From Bacilli bacterium (GTDB lineage Bacteria > Bacillota_I > Bacilli_A > ML615J-28 > CAG-698): 64,000 bases of DNA. Below, in pieces: positions 29,838 to 37,562 of this stretch (its first letter is position 1; every line of letters starts with the position of its first letter). The notes below the pieces were generated by a model. The model searched no databases and was not told the origin of the DNA. It saw only the letters and a list, made by a program, of their open reading frames with translations. The stretch is taken from positions 124,001 through 188,000 of the forward strand of contig JAFZWP010000001.1 in NCBI GenBank assembly GCA_017617065.1, in the 5' to 3' direction. The position numbers were made by a program, and so were the translations under genes.

Positions 29838-29862
29838 CTTAATTTATTTAAATTTGGATTTA

Positions 29863-30669
29863 TTATTGTTCGGTATTTTCACTATCAGAATTTTCATATT
29901 TATAGATAATTTCCCAAATATCGTGTCTAATACCTGGATGTTTTATATAATTAATATTATCTTCATCTTCTACTAATTCTTTTAGTGCATATAATGCATC
30001 ACTAATCATTTCTGCTTCATCTGCTTGCTTTTGTGCTTTAGCATTAGCATCAATATTAGCTTTTGCAACAATTTCTTTTTCAACTCTATCTAAAGTTTCT
30101 GGATCAAAGTTTAATGCAGCTAAGAATTCATCCACTTGATATGGATATACTTCATTAGGATATTTATCCATTATATCTTCTAAAACTTGATCTTTGTTTT
30201 CAATATTTTCTTTATCTAAAATATAATTAACAATAATATCTAAATCAAAAGATGTATATGTTTCAGGAGCTTTTTCTTCAACAGATTCTTTTACTTCTTC
30301 TTGTTTATCTTCTACTTCATTTTCACTTTTATCTTCACCTGTTTCTGCTTCTTCTGCACCATCTTGAAATTCTTTTTCAAACGCAGGTAATTTAGAAACG
30401 ATAGTGGATAATTGTGCAAAGTGTTTCTTTTCTTCAGATATAATATCTTCTAAAGTAGGTTTAACAAGATTACCTAACCAAGGTTCTGATCTATCAACCA
30501 TATCAATAATTTGCATATATTGATTGATAGCATCAGTTTCAGCAGCTGCAGCAGTTAAAATACCTTCTTGTGCTAAAGCTGTAATATCTTGCTCTTCAGC
30601 AACCCCTTTATCCAAGGGGTTAGCTGCCATTCCTTCTGTCAAAACTTTTTTTGGAATAAATTGTGACAT
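29863..30669 (-). CDS. ferritin-like helical protein, 268 aa, probable virion protein
   Basis: Residues 30-95 carry a ferritin/rubrerythrin-like pattern: AAAAETDAINQYMQIIDM (E44, Y51) and LEDIISEEKKHFAQLSTI (E73/E80, H83), i.e. E-x6-Y and E-x2-H metal ligands in paired helices. The middle is an acidic low-complexity linker (EDKSENEVEDKQEEVKES) and the C-terminal third is helical. Ferritin-like helices of this sort recur in capsid-associated proteins of large phages; metal binding is not proven. It is in the leftward morphogenesis block just upstream of sheath. Confidence 0.65.
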   Translation of the reverse strand: MSQFIPKKVLTEGMAANPLDKGVAEEQDITALAQEGILTAAAAETDAINQYMQIIDMVDRSEPWLGNLVKPTLEDIISEEKKHFAQLSTIVSKLPAFEKEFQDGAEEAETGEDKSENEVEDKQEEVKESVEEKAPETYTSFDLDIIVNYILDKENIENKDQVLEDIMDKYPNEVYPYQVDEFLAALNFDPETLDRVEKEIVAKANIDANAKAQKQADEAEMISDALYALKELVEDEDNINYIKHPGIRHDIWEIIYKYENSDSENTEQ

Positions 30670-30680
30670 AATAATTTTCC

Positions 30681-32093
30681 TTATTTGTCAAATTTATAAG
30701 AGTTACCATCTTTCTTTAATACAACTTTTTTATCTGTGTTTGTATCAATTTCGATTGAAGCAGGTAAATCTTTTTCATCAATATTTAAGATAACATAAGA
30801 AGGTTCTTCGTTTGCATCAACTTCTTTGTTAACACTTAAGGCTGCTGCTAATTCTGGTTTAACTGCATTTTTAACTGCATTTAAAACATCACTTGCATTT
30901 AAACGTTTATCTGGATTATATGCTAAATTACCGGCATAATCAGATTCTGCTAAAACACTTTCCAATGTTTTTGCTAATTTACCTTTTCTTGCAGGTTTAG
31001 CTGCAGGAGTATTCATTTTCTTTAAGATTGCAAGAATTTTTTCTGCATCTGGATTATCTGCTGCAATACCATTTGCTTTCAATAATTCAACATCTTCTGG
31101 TGCCATTGCTGGTTCAGCAGGAGTTTCTACTGGAGCTTCTGTATTATCAAAACCACCAAAGTCTCTAATTGTACCATAATGACCGCCGCGCGCTGTACCT
31201 TGATCTAAAGCATCAGTATAAGCTTTTTGGAAAGCTGCACGTACTTGATAATTCTTAGAAGATTTATCTAATGTTTGAGCTAAAGACATACCTGGTTCAA
31301 AATCAAAGGCTAAATCTGCACCACCTTTAGCTTTTAATGCTGCATTTAATGCTTCACCAAATGCTGCGCAATCTTCTGCTGTTGGATTATCAATAAATTC
31401 TGGATTACCAGATTTTGCAGCTACATTACGCAAAATTTTCATAAATACTGGACTACCAATATTAGAGATGTTATATTGTTTATAAGCATCTACATATTTT
31501 TGCCAATTATCTTTAACATTTTGTGGAACTTGGATTCTACCATCACGAATTGCACTCATATTAGCACGTACACGTGACATTAAAGCATTTGACCATTTAC
31601 CAATACCTGGTTGTGCAGGAACAAAACCTGGCCAATCATCAACCATAGCTTCTTCTAGATCAGCTTCATCCAAGCTTTCTAAAAAAATTTTATCTTTTCT
31701 TGTTAAAATACTTTCGATAACATTTGCTAAACGTGGTTTATCACATTCACTGCACGTATCATCTTCACATTCACAAGAAGCACCTGTGCCTAAATTAACT
31801 AAATCTGCTAATTCAGCATCTGCCATATCATCAATACCTACGATTGATACAACAGTTTCACTTTCGCCTTCATTATCGCCAGAAAAATTATTATCATTAG
31901 CCATTTTACTAACATTAACCAAATTTTCTGGATCTGTAATTTCTTCTTGTGAAAATTCACCTGGTTTTGAATTAGCCATACCCAACTCATCAAATGAGGT
32001 TGTGTTTGTAGCTATGATTTCTTTTGAGCTATCAATACCTTCTTTCATCAAGAAAGGTTTTGCTGCATTCAATAATTCTTCTTTAAGACTCAT
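30681..32093 (-). CDS. virion-associated protein with a domain shared with the 52.9-kb gene, 470 aa
   Basis: N-terminal 110 residues are acidic, followed by CECEDDTCSECDKP, a possible zinc knuckle. Residues about 160-310 (GKWSNALMSRVRANMSAIRDG, IQVPQNV, NPTAEDCAAFGEALNAAL, QVRAAFQKAYTDAL) align by eye with residues about 310-470 of the protein at 52856-54790 (SGEIQLPDNF, NPNEKICNALSQELNSKL, QNWQKAWYQA). The C-terminus is beta-rich (KVVLKKDGNSYKFDK). Candidate internal head or scaffold component. Starts inside the previous small gene's end. Confidence 0.6.
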   Translation of the reverse strand: MSLKEELLNAAKPFLMKEGIDSSKEIIATNTTSFDELGMANSKPGEFSQEEITDPENLVNVSKMANDNNFSGDNEGESETVVSIVGIDDMADAELADLVNLGTGASCECEDDTCSECDKPRLANVIESILTRKDKIFLESLDEADLEEAMVDDWPGFVPAQPGIGKWSNALMSRVRANMSAIRDGRIQVPQNVKDNWQKYVDAYKQYNISNIGSPVFMKILRNVAAKSGNPEFIDNPTAEDCAAFGEALNAALKAKGGADLAFDFEPGMSLAQTLDKSSKNYQVRAAFQKAYTDALDQGTARGGHYGTIRDFGGFDNTEAPVETPAEPAMAPEDVELLKANGIAADNPDAEKILAILKKMNTPAAKPARKGKLAKTLESVLAESDYAGNLAYNPDKRLNASDVLNAVKNAVKPELAAALSVNKEVDANEEPSYVILNIDEKDLPASIEIDTNTDKKVVLKKDGNSYKFDK

Positions 32094-32244
32094 GTTTTTT
32101 GCCTTTATTAAAAACTTTTGTGTATTTATATGGCGATTTATACGCTTCTTTCTTTTCTTTTCGTTTCATTTCTCGGTTATAGCGATCCATGAAAGTACAA
32201 AATTCGCGATAAGTCATTTTAGGCAGAGTTGTATCATTAGCCAT
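32083..32244 (-). CDS. small basic protein, 53 aa
   Basis: A complete short frame starting MANDTTLPKMTYREFC after AAGGAAATAAAT, with a basic centre (RYNREMKRKEKKEAYK) and an aromatic, Lys-rich end. It overlaps the start of the 470-aa gene by 11 bp, implying coupled translation, and has its own GTTCTA element at 32275. Small basic proteins at this place in T4-like gene order accompany prohead core genes, but no homology is visible. Confidence 0.65.
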   Translation of the reverse strand: MANDTTLPKMTYREFCTFMDRYNREMKRKEKKEAYKSPYKYTKVFNKGKKHES

Positions 32245-32263
32245 ATTTATTTCCTTAATCGTT

Positions 32264-32275
32264 TATAATTAGAAC
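32264..32275 (-). promoter_or_regulatory. GTTCTA promoter element, leftward
   Basis: Minus strand GTTCTAATTATA, 31 nt before ATG 32244, with AAGGAAAT in between. Confidence 0.5.
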
Positions 32276-32303
32276 TTTATAATTTAATTAATCTAGTGTT
32301 TGT

Positions 32304-32579
32304 TTAACTTTTGACAAATCCTTGACAAAGTGTTACAATTTTACCTTTCTTAGATTTACCATAAATAGCTGCTATAGGTTTACCTGATTTTATCCAATGC
32401 TCTACTAAATTTATATGGAAATGATTATGTACATTTTTAGATTCAGTGAAAAAATGACAAGAACAAGATCTTGGATGTAAAGTAACATACGTTGATTCTA
32501 CAATTATACCATGGATTTTTTCATCTACCCAGTATCCTTGTACTTCACCTTCTATAATATTTTCACGAATCATATACAT
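32304..32579 (-). CDS. small SWIM-like zinc protein, 91 aa
   Basis: Residues about 38-66 contain SCSCHFFTESKNVHNHFHI, a C-x-C...H-x-H arrangement as in SWIM zinc fingers, flanked by strands GIIVESTYVTLHP and a helix NLVEHWIKSG. SWIM domains bind DNA or protein. The rest is beta-rich. It begins MYMIRENIIEGEVQGYW after AAAAGG. A related metal pattern is in the protein at 18621-19088. Function unknown. Confidence 0.6.
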   Translation of the reverse strand: MYMIRENIIEGEVQGYWVDEKIHGIIVESTYVTLHPRSCSCHFFTESKNVHNHFHINLVEHWIKSGKPIAAIYGKSKKGKIVTLCQGFVKS

Positions 32580-32593
32580 ATAAGAATAACCTT

Positions 32594-32605
32594 TTAAAAT
32601 AGAAC
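32594..32605 (-). promoter_or_regulatory. GTTCTA promoter element, leftward
   Basis: Minus strand GTTCTATTTTAA, 26 nt before ATG 32579, placed just after the upstream terminator. Confidence 0.5.
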
Positions 32606-32612
32606 TATAAAA

Positions 32613-32642
32613 AATCCTCAGATTTATAAAAACCTGAGGATT
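32613..32642 (-). terminator. terminator, leftward
   Basis: 9-bp stem AATCCTCAG/CTGAGGATT (32613-32621 with 32634-32642), then TTTTTTA leftward. Confidence 0.8.
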
Positions 32643-32665
32643 AAGTATTATTTAATCAAAGATTA

Positions 32666-33742
32666 TTAAGCTTTGAAATAGCGTTTTGTGAAACGTTTTT
32701 CTTCACCAGATTCTACGATCCAGTTGTCAGCATCAACACCACTTTCTTTGACACATACGTTTTTACCCAATACTGTATCAAATACTTTGCAGCCTTCAGC
32801 CAATGTACGATTGCCAAATGAGCCAGCAATCTTTGCAACTGTAGATTCTGATAAGTTAGCAGCTTTCAAAGATTCAACCATCTTCATATAATCTGCACCA
32901 GTCATTTCTGAAGATTCATAGCAGCCTAATGCTTCTTCAACTGCATCAAATGCACCTGCTTCTTCACCTTCTAATGGTTCATCCATTACAGGTTGTGCAT
33001 CTGCTGGAGCATTCATCATAGCATCTTCAGATTCGAATTGTGTTTCTGGATAAATCATACCTTGTGAGTTAGCTTTATCAAAGTAACCAATCATTTTGCC
33101 ATTAGCATCTAAAGCTTTTTCAACTTCACCAGGTTGTACAGAACCGCCTAATTCAGAAACACGTGCAACGAATTCTTCATAACCAAAGTATGGTTCTTTT
33201 GCCATTGTTTCTGCAGACATTGTAGCCATATTTAATGGTTCTTCATCTTCTTCATCGATCAAGATTGATTCACATTTCATAGATTTTGAGAATACCATTG
33301 GATTTGCTGCAAATTTGTCGAATTTTGATTGAACAGATTCTTTTTTATCAACTTCAACTTGTGCAACTTCAACATCAGAAGTATCTGGTTCTTCATCTGC
33401 CATTTTACCGATAACATCATCAACTGGTTCGCCATCTAATACTGTATCAACAGCATCTTTTGTAACGAATTCAACATCTGATAATTCATCTGAAGAAACT
33501 ACTGTGTCAGCAATTTTTGAAGCCAAATCAGCATCAGCAATAACTACAACTGCAGCTGAATTTGATTTTACTGCTAAATCACCTTCTGGTGTAGCACCTA
33601 AATCGACAACATCGCCTTTTTCTAATTCGACATCGCCTTCATCTGTTTCTAAGATTAACTTTTTAGAAACAACCCAAGCCTTTGATTCAGCCAATTTTTC
33701 ACGGGCTAAACGAGCGGCTAAACGATTAATATATTTTGCCAT
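32666..33742 (-). CDS. abundant acidic structural-type protein, 358 aa
   Basis: Strong codon bias and own promoter and terminator suggest high expression. Starts MAKYINRLAARLAREKLAES, a helical, basic N-terminus, then a very acidic alternating region (DVVDLGATPEGDLAVKS, DELSDVEFVTKDAVD) and a C-terminal part with several single cysteines. Candidate prohead core, internal or decoration protein. The N-terminal amphipathic helix could be a capsid-targeting segment. No family recognised; it is not an obvious gp23 major capsid protein. Confidence 0.6.
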   Translation of the reverse strand: MAKYINRLAARLAREKLAESKAWVVSKKLILETDEGDVELEKGDVVDLGATPEGDLAVKSNSAAVVVIADADLASKIADTVVSSDELSDVEFVTKDAVDTVLDGEPVDDVIGKMADEEPDTSDVEVAQVEVDKKESVQSKFDKFAANPMVFSKSMKCESILIDEEDEEPLNMATMSAETMAKEPYFGYEEFVARVSELGGSVQPGEVEKALDANGKMIGYFDKANSQGMIYPETQFESEDAMMNAPADAQPVMDEPLEGEEAGAFDAVEEALGCYESSEMTGADYMKMVESLKAANLSESTVAKIAGSFGNRTLAEGCKVFDTVLGKNVCVKESGVDADNWIVESGEEKRFTKRYFKA

Positions 33743-33822
33743 TTTATATTTTCCTTATAATTATATATAAATTTATTTTAAATATCAAGACTTGAGCGTA
33801 AAAAAGTTAAACTAGTAATCTA

Positions 33823-33834
33823 TTAATATAGAAC
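33823..33834 (-). promoter_or_regulatory. GTTCTA promoter element, leftward
   Basis: Minus strand GTTCTATATTAA, 92 nt before ATG 33742; the leader also contains TATATATAATTATAAGG before the start. Confidence 0.45.
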
Positions 33835-33879
33835 AGTTTATTCATGAAAAATATTTCTATTTTATTACTAAATTTTAAT

Positions 33880-33891
33880 GTTCTATTTAAT
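33880..33891 (+). promoter_or_regulatory. GTTCTA promoter element, rightward
   Basis: GTTCTATTTAAT, 36 nt before ATG 33916; divergent from the element at 33834. Confidence 0.5.
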
Positions 33892-33915
33892 ATAGCTTAA
33901 ATAAAGGAGTCCTTA

Positions 33916-34083
33916 ATGACAAAAGCTACATTACAAAAAATTATTGACACTTTGAATATTTTGGTTATCCCAGTAGCAGCAGTAGCTGGTGTTTGGGGTT
34001 TTGATATTTCAGTATATGTTGCTGGTGGTGTTGCTGCAGTTAACGGTGTATTGGAATATATGAAATTGTTCTGCAAAGAATAA
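33916..34083 (+). CDS. small holin-like membrane protein, 55 aa
   Basis: An isolated rightward gene inside a leftward block, with AAAGGAG 8 nt before ATG. The sequence MTKATLQKIIDTLNILVIPVAAV... gives a charged helix then two hydrophobic segments (about 12-27 and 31-47, VYVAGGVAAVNGVLEYM), ending in a basic KLFCKE. This is the compact two-segment layout of small holins. Own GTTCTA promoter and a strong terminator make it an independent unit. Lysis role inferred only from topology. Confidence 0.65.
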   Translation: MTKATLQKIIDTLNILVIPVAAVAGVWGFDISVYVAGGVAAVNGVLEYMKLFCKE

Positions 34084-34117
34084 TATTATTAACGTTTTAA
34101 TCCTTTTGTTAATAATA

Positions 34118-34142
34118 AAAAAGCGCTTTTACAGCGCTTTTT
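34118..34142. terminator. bidirectional terminator
   Basis: 10-bp stem AAAAAGCGCT/AGCGCTTTTT (34118-34127 with 34133-34142), T-runs on both strands. It serves the holin-like gene and the convergent gene at 34162. Confidence 0.85.
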
Positions 34143-34161
34143 CTTTTATTTTTATTGGATA

Positions 34162-34956
34162 TTAATTCCATTGTGCTAAACTCAAAACAGCATGTTGTTT
34201 TAATGAATCAATATCTTCTTTTAACTTATCTAATCTTGCATTCAATGCATCTGTACTAATTTTAAAGTCACCTTCTAATTGTACACCGGAACGAGCTTGA
34301 ATAATAGATTCAATAAATCTATATGAAATAAATTTTAATAAGTGATTTGACTTTGATGGTTCAACATATTCTGGTGAGTTAAATCCAATAGCTAAATCCC
34401 ATGATAACATACCAAAGCCCCAAGGTATTAATACTTCAATGCGATCTTTAGTACGATTAATTGTATATCTAGGTTGACCTGTTGATAAATCATCTAAAGT
34501 ATTACTTAATACAGTACTTTGTAAATCAAAATTACTATTACCAACTTGTATACCAAACATTTGCATATTCCACATGCTAGGATTAGACCAGGTATTCCAA
34601 GCGGGTCTTTCTACTCTCATAACACCCATAAAATAAGCATTGTCTAATTGATCTGCTGGAATCTTTGGTACCGCTTTTGATAATGCATCATCAAAAGGAA
34701 TAACCAATAAACCATCTTCCATTACAGGTTTAACCATACTACTCCAATTAAACGTAGACATATAACCACTGCTTGAGCTATATGCTGTACACATTGTTAC
34801 GCGTAAAGGGAAAAATCTATAATAATCTAAAGTACCTAATTTGATAGCTGCTTCTTTTAATAAAGTTTCTTTGTCAGATATTGCAAAATTAGGATTAGCA
34901 ACATCTAATGCGATAGCACTATCAATAAGATCTTTAATAGGAGAAAATTTTGCCAT
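34162..34956 (-). CDS. putative neck or virion structural protein, 264 aa
   Basis: Starts MAKFSPIKDLIDSAIALDVAN. A mixed protein with RFFPLRVTMCTAYSSSSGYM (about 42-62), PWGFGMLSWDLAIGF (about 180) and a C-terminal coiled coil (ARLDKLKEDIDSLKQHAVL). Size (256-309 aa) and location between portal-side genes and sheath fit T4-like neck or completion proteins, but no gp13, gp14 or gp15 motif is recognised. The next gene upstream ends 6 nt before its start and there is no strong ribosome site, suggesting coupling. Confidence 0.5.
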   Translation of the reverse strand: MAKFSPIKDLIDSAIALDVANPNFAISDKETLLKEAAIKLGTLDYYRFFPLRVTMCTAYSSSSGYMSTFNWSSMVKPVMEDGLLVIPFDDALSKAVPKIPADQLDNAYFMGVMRVERPAWNTWSNPSMWNMQMFGIQVGNSNFDLQSTVLSNTLDDLSTGQPRYTINRTKDRIEVLIPWGFGMLSWDLAIGFNSPEYVEPSKSNHLLKFISYRFIESIIQARSGVQLEGDFKISTDALNARLDKLKEDIDSLKQHAVLSLAQWN

Positions 34957-34962
34957 TGTTAA

Positions 34963-35358
34963 TTACTCGTGTTGTTTTTCATTTTTTAAATATTCAATTG
35001 CTTCTTTTGTTAATGCTGCATTGAATTCATCATCTTCTTGTTTATCTGCTGGAATTAATTCATATAAATATTCAACTGCACCATCTGCTTCTAACCAACC
35101 GATCACTATATCTATTGCAGCATCCCATAAATAAGATTCATCTTCTAAGAACCAACCACCACTTGTACCTATTAATTGTGGTTCAACATCATATGGGTTA
35201 TTATCATAATATGCTGTTGGTAATTCACGAATATCTATCCAATCTGTAGCTTTTTCTACTTCTTTATCCAATAAAGCTTGATGATCAGGTGTAAGATATG
35301 TATAAGCAGGAGCTTGTGGTTTTGTAATATCTTCTACCAATTGTCTAAATTTACTCAT
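34963..35358 (-). CDS. acidic protein with putative capsid-targeting N-terminus, 131 aa
   Basis: Begins MSKFRQLVEDITKPQ. The M-S-x-F-x-x-L-V-E start is shared with the genes at 35390, 36020 and 54783 and resembles T4 internal-protein capsid-targeting peptides cut after a Glu by gp21. The body is strongly acidic and aromatic (DESYLWDAAIDIVIGWLEADGAVEY), like anti-host or DNA-mimic proteins. It may be packaged in the head and injected. AAGGAATATTTAAA precedes the start, with a GTTCTA element 27 nt upstream. The packaging role is inference. Confidence 0.6.
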   Translation of the reverse strand: MSKFRQLVEDITKPQAPAYTYLTPDHQALLDKEVEKATDWIDIRELPTAYYDNNPYDVEPQLIGTSGGWFLEDESYLWDAAIDIVIGWLEADGAVEYLYELIPADKQEDDEFNAALTKEAIEYLKNEKQHE

Positions 35359-35374
35359 TTTAAATATTCCTTAT

Positions 35375-35386
35375 TTTATTTAGAAC
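35375..35386 (-). promoter_or_regulatory. GTTCTA promoter element, leftward
   Basis: Minus strand GTTCTAAATAAA, 28 nt before ATG 35358; it overlaps the very end of the next gene upstream. Confidence 0.5.
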
Positions 35387-35389
35387 TTA

Positions 35390-36010
35390 TTAGTCTGCGT
35401 ATGGATCTGAATCTACACCATAAATGTCTCTACCACGAGCTTTTTGTTTGAAGTATTCTTCACTATCATATTGTACACTATCTGGTGCATATTTATATTC
35501 TTCATATGTTAAAGATGGATTAGCAAACCAAGTATTAAATTCATCCAAATTAAACCACTCGATTAATTTTAATCCATTTGCTTTAGCAACTTCTCTTTTG
35601 ATAGGATCTGTAATTGTCCATTGCTTTAATGCACGAGCATAATAATCACCCTCTTGAGAAGATAACCATTCAACATCTTTTTGACAATTAGGATCATTTG
35701 GGTTATATTTTCTTCTACAATGTGTCCAAACTTTATTGTAGTTAAATCCTGTGTCTGAATCTGGATCATAGAAATCTAATTGAAAGTGGCGATGTGTTTC
35801 TGGATTTACAAATCTATCATCTGTATATGATATTTTAATATTTGGGTATTTTTCTTTTAATTTTTCATAAATATATGTTTCATCTTTGGATGAATTATAT
35901 CCAGAATCTTTATCAAATACTTTTTTATCACCTTCTTTTATATCAGAAGATTGACTAAGCCATTGCTTTATATCATTTAAATTTTCAACAAGCTTTCTAA
36001 ACTCACTCAT
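35390..36010 (-). CDS. putative packaged nuclease-fold protein, 206 aa
   Basis: Begins MSEFRKLVENLNDIK, the shared capsid-targeting-like start. Residues 40-160 follow the EDxHD/Vsr-like restriction-endonuclease layout: a helix ETYIYEKLKEKYP, HRHFQLDFYDPD (D79), a GFNYNKVWTHC stretch where related phage nucleases have (I/V)EYNG-x-x-W-H, and DPIKREVAKANGLKLIEWF (D135, K138). The usual catalytic Glu appears replaced by N90, so activity is uncertain. If packaged, it could act on host or competing DNA at the moment of injection. Fold assignment is by eye. Confidence 0.5.
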   Translation of the reverse strand: MSEFRKLVENLNDIKQWLSQSSDIKEGDKKVFDKDSGYNSSKDETYIYEKLKEKYPNIKISYTDDRFVNPETHRHFQLDFYDPDSDTGFNYNKVWTHCRRKYNPNDPNCQKDVEWLSSQEGDYYARALKQWTITDPIKREVAKANGLKLIEWFNLDEFNTWFANPSLTYEEYKYAPDSVQYDSEEYFKQKARGRDIYGVDSDPYAD

Positions 36011-36019
36011 AACTTAATC

Positions 36020-37549
36020 CTATTTAACTAAATCTTTATAAGGATCTTTCCCACCCATCGCAGGTTTGCTATGAATATGTTCATCGTTTGGAATGAATCC
36101 TTTATATTTAATACCATCAGTTGTATTAAATTTACGAATTACATATGGACCAGTACCTTCACCTTGATTATACATACTTAAAGCTTTTGTTAATAATGGA
36201 TTAGGAATACCTGATCTTTTTTCTTCATTATAGTATTCAATTAAATCAACATATTCAAAATCTTCATCTTCTTCTTGAACTGTTTTTAACATTTCTAAGA
36301 TTACTTCTTCTGGTAAATCTACAAATTTTCCCATACCACGATTAAGTGTATTAAATTGTTGGCCTCCGCGTAATCTATAATCAACTGTATCTAATTCTGT
36401 GCCTTGATTTTCTGGTTTATTAATTAAGTCTTTTAATTCACTTATATTCATATTAAATGATTCACCAGCTACACTATCTCTTACACGAACTAAACCATAT
36501 TTATCATCTAATTTAGAGCTATCTGGAAAACTCACAACTGTTAATTTTTGTATAGGATCTGCTTTTGGATCTTCTTCTGCAGATTTATATTTTTGTTTAT
36601 TATAAATAGGTTCTTTAACAATTGGAACAGTCACAAATTTTGGATCTATACCTAATTTTTTCAATGTATTTTTTACTTCATATGGATCTTTGATTACTGT
36701 TGGTTTTTGAGATTGTGGAAAGCTTAATTCAGTTAAAGTGCTTTCTGTTTTTGGTTGATTTTCATTCCACCATTTAACTACTGCTTGTAACAATTCTACT
36801 TTATCTAATTTTTCTCTAAACCATTGTTTTTGCTGTTTTGCAAATTTAGCTTTAATATCTTTTTTTACTTCTTCATCTTTAATAGCATTGATTTTACTAT
36901 TATAAATATCAAAAGTTTGTTTATTTTTAACTTTCCATATAATTGGTAATTTAGATAAATCTTTTAATGCATAGCCTTGATTATATGCTTTGTATAAGTT
37001 TTCTAAAGCTAATTGTTTTGATTTTGGATCTAAACCATCAAGATCAAACCAACTTTCATAACGTTTTACCCATTCATTAAATTCATAATTCTTATGTGCA
37101 TCTTGCTGTTCACGTGCATTTGTATAATCTACATTTGCTTGAGCAATTTGTTCATCATTATCTAAATCTTTTAATCTCAAATAACTTTTAGTTTCTTCAT
37201 TTCTTTCATTGTTGTATATAGTATCTTTAAATTCATCTACAGTTATTTCTATTTTTTCACCGTAGTTTTTTACATAATAATTACCTTCATTTTCATCACT
37301 TGCAGGTACACGATGTTCTTCTACAGTTTGAATTAATACTTTATCAGAAGGAGAAACTTGTTCATTATTTGAAAAGTATGGGCTAGTTTTAACTGCACCA
37401 CGTAAAACAATTAATCCTTTTGTATTAGGATCATATAAAGGAATATTACTATATTTTGTAGATGGATCAATTCCATGATCGATAAAGAATTTAACTTCTT
37501 TATCCATTTGAGTTTTAACTTCTGTAACTAATGTTTTAAAAGTGTTCAT
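36020..37549 (-). CDS. large virion-type protein with capsid-targeting-like start, 509 aa
   Basis: ATG at 37549 (MNTFKTLVTEVKTQMDKEV) follows AAGGAATATAGA; the longer frame upstream overlaps the preceding gene. The N-terminal MNTFKTLVTE matches the shared start motif. Two regions (about 60-130 and 350-400) resemble a repeated small beta domain ending in ITVDEFKDTI and MNISELKDLI, also present in the next gene as ITVKQFKDII. The rest is helical and charged. Candidate internal head protein delivered with DNA. Function unknown. Confidence 0.6.
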   Translation of the reverse strand: MNTFKTLVTEVKTQMDKEVKFFIDHGIDPSTKYSNIPLYDPNTKGLIVLRGAVKTSPYFSNNEQVSPSDKVLIQTVEEHRVPASDENEGNYYVKNYGEKIEITVDEFKDTIYNNERNEETKSYLRLKDLDNDEQIAQANVDYTNAREQQDAHKNYEFNEWVKRYESWFDLDGLDPKSKQLALENLYKAYNQGYALKDLSKLPIIWKVKNKQTFDIYNSKINAIKDEEVKKDIKAKFAKQQKQWFREKLDKVELLQAVVKWWNENQPKTESTLTELSFPQSQKPTVIKDPYEVKNTLKKLGIDPKFVTVPIVKEPIYNKQKYKSAEEDPKADPIQKLTVVSFPDSSKLDDKYGLVRVRDSVAGESFNMNISELKDLINKPENQGTELDTVDYRLRGGQQFNTLNRGMGKFVDLPEEVILEMLKTVQEEDEDFEYVDLIEYYNEEKRSGIPNPLLTKALSMYNQGEGTGPYVIRKFNTTDGIKYKGFIPNDEHIHSKPAMGGKDPYKDLVK

Positions 37550-37562
37550 TCTATATTCCTTA

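Noticed and set aside
32666..33742. Major capsid protein (gp23)
   Set aside because: The codon bias is strong, but the acidic repetitive sequence lacks the gp23/HK97-fold features I would expect; kept as structural-type only.
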